A model generated the notes under the pieces. That model had not been told where the DNA came from. It did not search any database and worked only from the letters and a program-made list of their open reading frames with translations. The translations under genes and the position numbers were made by a program. Below, piece by piece: positions 5,880 to 6,522 of a stretch of 6,522 nt of DNA. Source of the stretch: an uncultured Mycoplasmatota bacterium. GTDB taxonomy: Bacteria > Bacillota_I > Bacilli_A > RF39 > UBA660. How positions within the stretch are numbered: the stretch's first letter is position 1; each line of letters opens with the position of its first letter. Location of the stretch: the NCBI GenBank assembly GCA_947297555.1, contig CAMYTM010000039.1, positions 1-6,522 on the forward strand. The letters are read 5' to 3'.

Positions 5880-6522
5880 ATTGCTAAAACTATACGATAA
5901 GCATTTCCAAGCCCGGCTGAGCCTAAAAAACTCGTTATTCCGCCATTAGTACCATACCATATACTTGATCCACGACTAAACCAAGGATAATTTTCTGAGA
6001 CAAACCAAGTTTCATCATTATACCATGAATGTACTTGAACATTATTTGCTCCCGATTTCACAAATGCAAATGGTCCCATTTCTCCTGTTGCATCCCCTAA
6101 GATTCTACGTTGATATTTTTGCGTGTTTGTTCCGCTAACATAGGTATAACTATCATAATATTTTGTAGAGGGATAATCTATTCCTGTTGTTAGGCTTCCT
6201 CCATTGCTATATTCTCCATTAAATCCTGAATTATTTTCACTATCTCTACCACTTAAAGGAAATAAATTGTCTGAATTTAAAAGAATACCCATTACATACT
6301 CAGAAGCACCTCCACTCATATCATAGATTCCTGTATAGTTTCCAGTCGTACTTGCTACTTGACTTGTTGGGTTCTTGTAATTATATGTATTTGTTCCATC
6401 TATACCTAAATTTGTACTTTCATTAATGTTACATAATTCATTTTTTCCTGTAAAACCACATGTTGGTTCATTTTTAGCAGCATACCCAGTGATATAAGCA
6501 CTATTGTTGTTGATTCTTACAC
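5876..6522 (-). CDS. Partial secreted/surface protein with FGE/C-type-lectin-like C-terminal domain
   Basis: The open frame runs off the right edge, so only the C-terminal 214 residues are seen. The internal Met at 6319 is not the true start, because the frame is uninterrupted above it. The domain resembles the formylglycine-generating-enzyme/C-type-lectin fold: GIYDMSGGASEYVMG (64-78) corresponds to the Asp-Met-x-Gly-Asn-x-x-Glu-Trp motif, followed by ILGDATGEMG (140-149), SWYND (165-169), PWFSRGSS (179-186) and an ending of the type AYRIVL (207-212) that matches the usual Gly-Phe-Arg-Val end. It is rich in Asn, Gly, Ser, Thr and Tyr. I recall such domains at the end of pseudopilin-like proteins in uncultured gut Bacilli, but that part is outside the window. 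No catalytic cysteines of true FGE are visible in the expected region, so a binding or structural role is more likely than sulfatase activation. C21 and C30 could form a disulfide. An XRE gene overlaps its stop. Confidence 0.75.
   Translation of the reverse strand, partial: VRINNNSAYITGYAAKNEPTCGFTGKNELCNINESTNLGIDGTNTYNYKNPTSQVASTTGNYTGIYDMSGGASEYVMGILLNSDNLFPLSGRDSENNSGFNGEYSNGGSLTTGIDYPSTKYYDSYTYVSGTNTQKYQRRILGDATGEMGPFAFVKSGANNVQVHSWYNDETWFVSENYPWFSRGSSIWYGTNGGITSFLGSAGLGNAYRIVLAI

Noticed and set aside
5876..6522. Diversity-generating retroelement target, because the protein has an FGE/C-type-lectin-like C-terminus.
   Set aside because: No reverse transcriptase or template repeat is in the window, and the last codons are not enriched in the Asn (AAY) codons expected from adenine mutagenesis. 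The left side is core genes; the right side is not visible.
5876..6522. True formylglycine-generating enzyme (sulfatase activator).
   Set aside because: The visible fragment has only two cysteines, both near its N-terminal end, and lacks the catalytic cysteine pair in the C-terminal part; composition is that of a surface protein.

Overview
The window is AT-rich, and every supported gene lies on the minus strand, so transcription runs from high to low coordinates. The gene set and order (yqfC, yqfD, ybeY, dgkA, era, yqzL, recO, then a probable glycine T-box) match the conserved Firmicutes locus described in Bacillus subtilis. TGA is used as a stop (ybeY, yqfC, the partial surface gene) and Trp is TGG, so this is ordinary code 11, not Mycoplasma code. 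The very low GC, the truncated gene order and a surface-protein family that I associate from memory with uncultured gut Bacilli suggest an AT-rich, spore-gene-bearing Bacilli or Erysipelotrichia/RF39-like lineage. That placement is inference.

Layout from right to left. From 6522 to 5876 is the C-terminal part of a secreted or surface protein with a formylglycine-enzyme/C-type-lectin-like fold, open at the window edge. A 61-aa XRE-type DNA-binding protein overlaps it by 4 nt. A hairpin with a run of seven T (5692-5667) closes this unit. From 5628 to 1035 runs a tightly packed operon with overlaps or very short gaps: yqfC and yqfD (sporulation-associated), a VanZ-family membrane protein, ybeY (16S rRNA maturation endonuclease), dgkA (undecaprenol/diacylglycerol kinase), era (30S-assembly GTPase), yqzL (39 aa, overlapping recO) and recO (recombination mediator). 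A 285-aa protein that I do not recognise (994-137) follows a small hairpin.

The left edge holds a promoter with a perfect TATAAT box and about 84 nt of leader that ends in the T-box signature AGGGTGGAAC. Because recO is followed by glyQS in B. subtilis, the gene just outside the window is probably a glycyl-tRNA synthetase. The leader is far shorter than a canonical T-box and may contain a minimal Stem I. This is the most interesting observation here.

The core operon joins ribosome maturation (YbeY, Era), lipid carrier recycling (DgkA) and DNA repair (RecO). A VanZ-family gene occupies the place where phoH and yqfF stand in B. subtilis. I see no defence system, CRISPR array, tRNA, insertion sequence or phage gene in the window.
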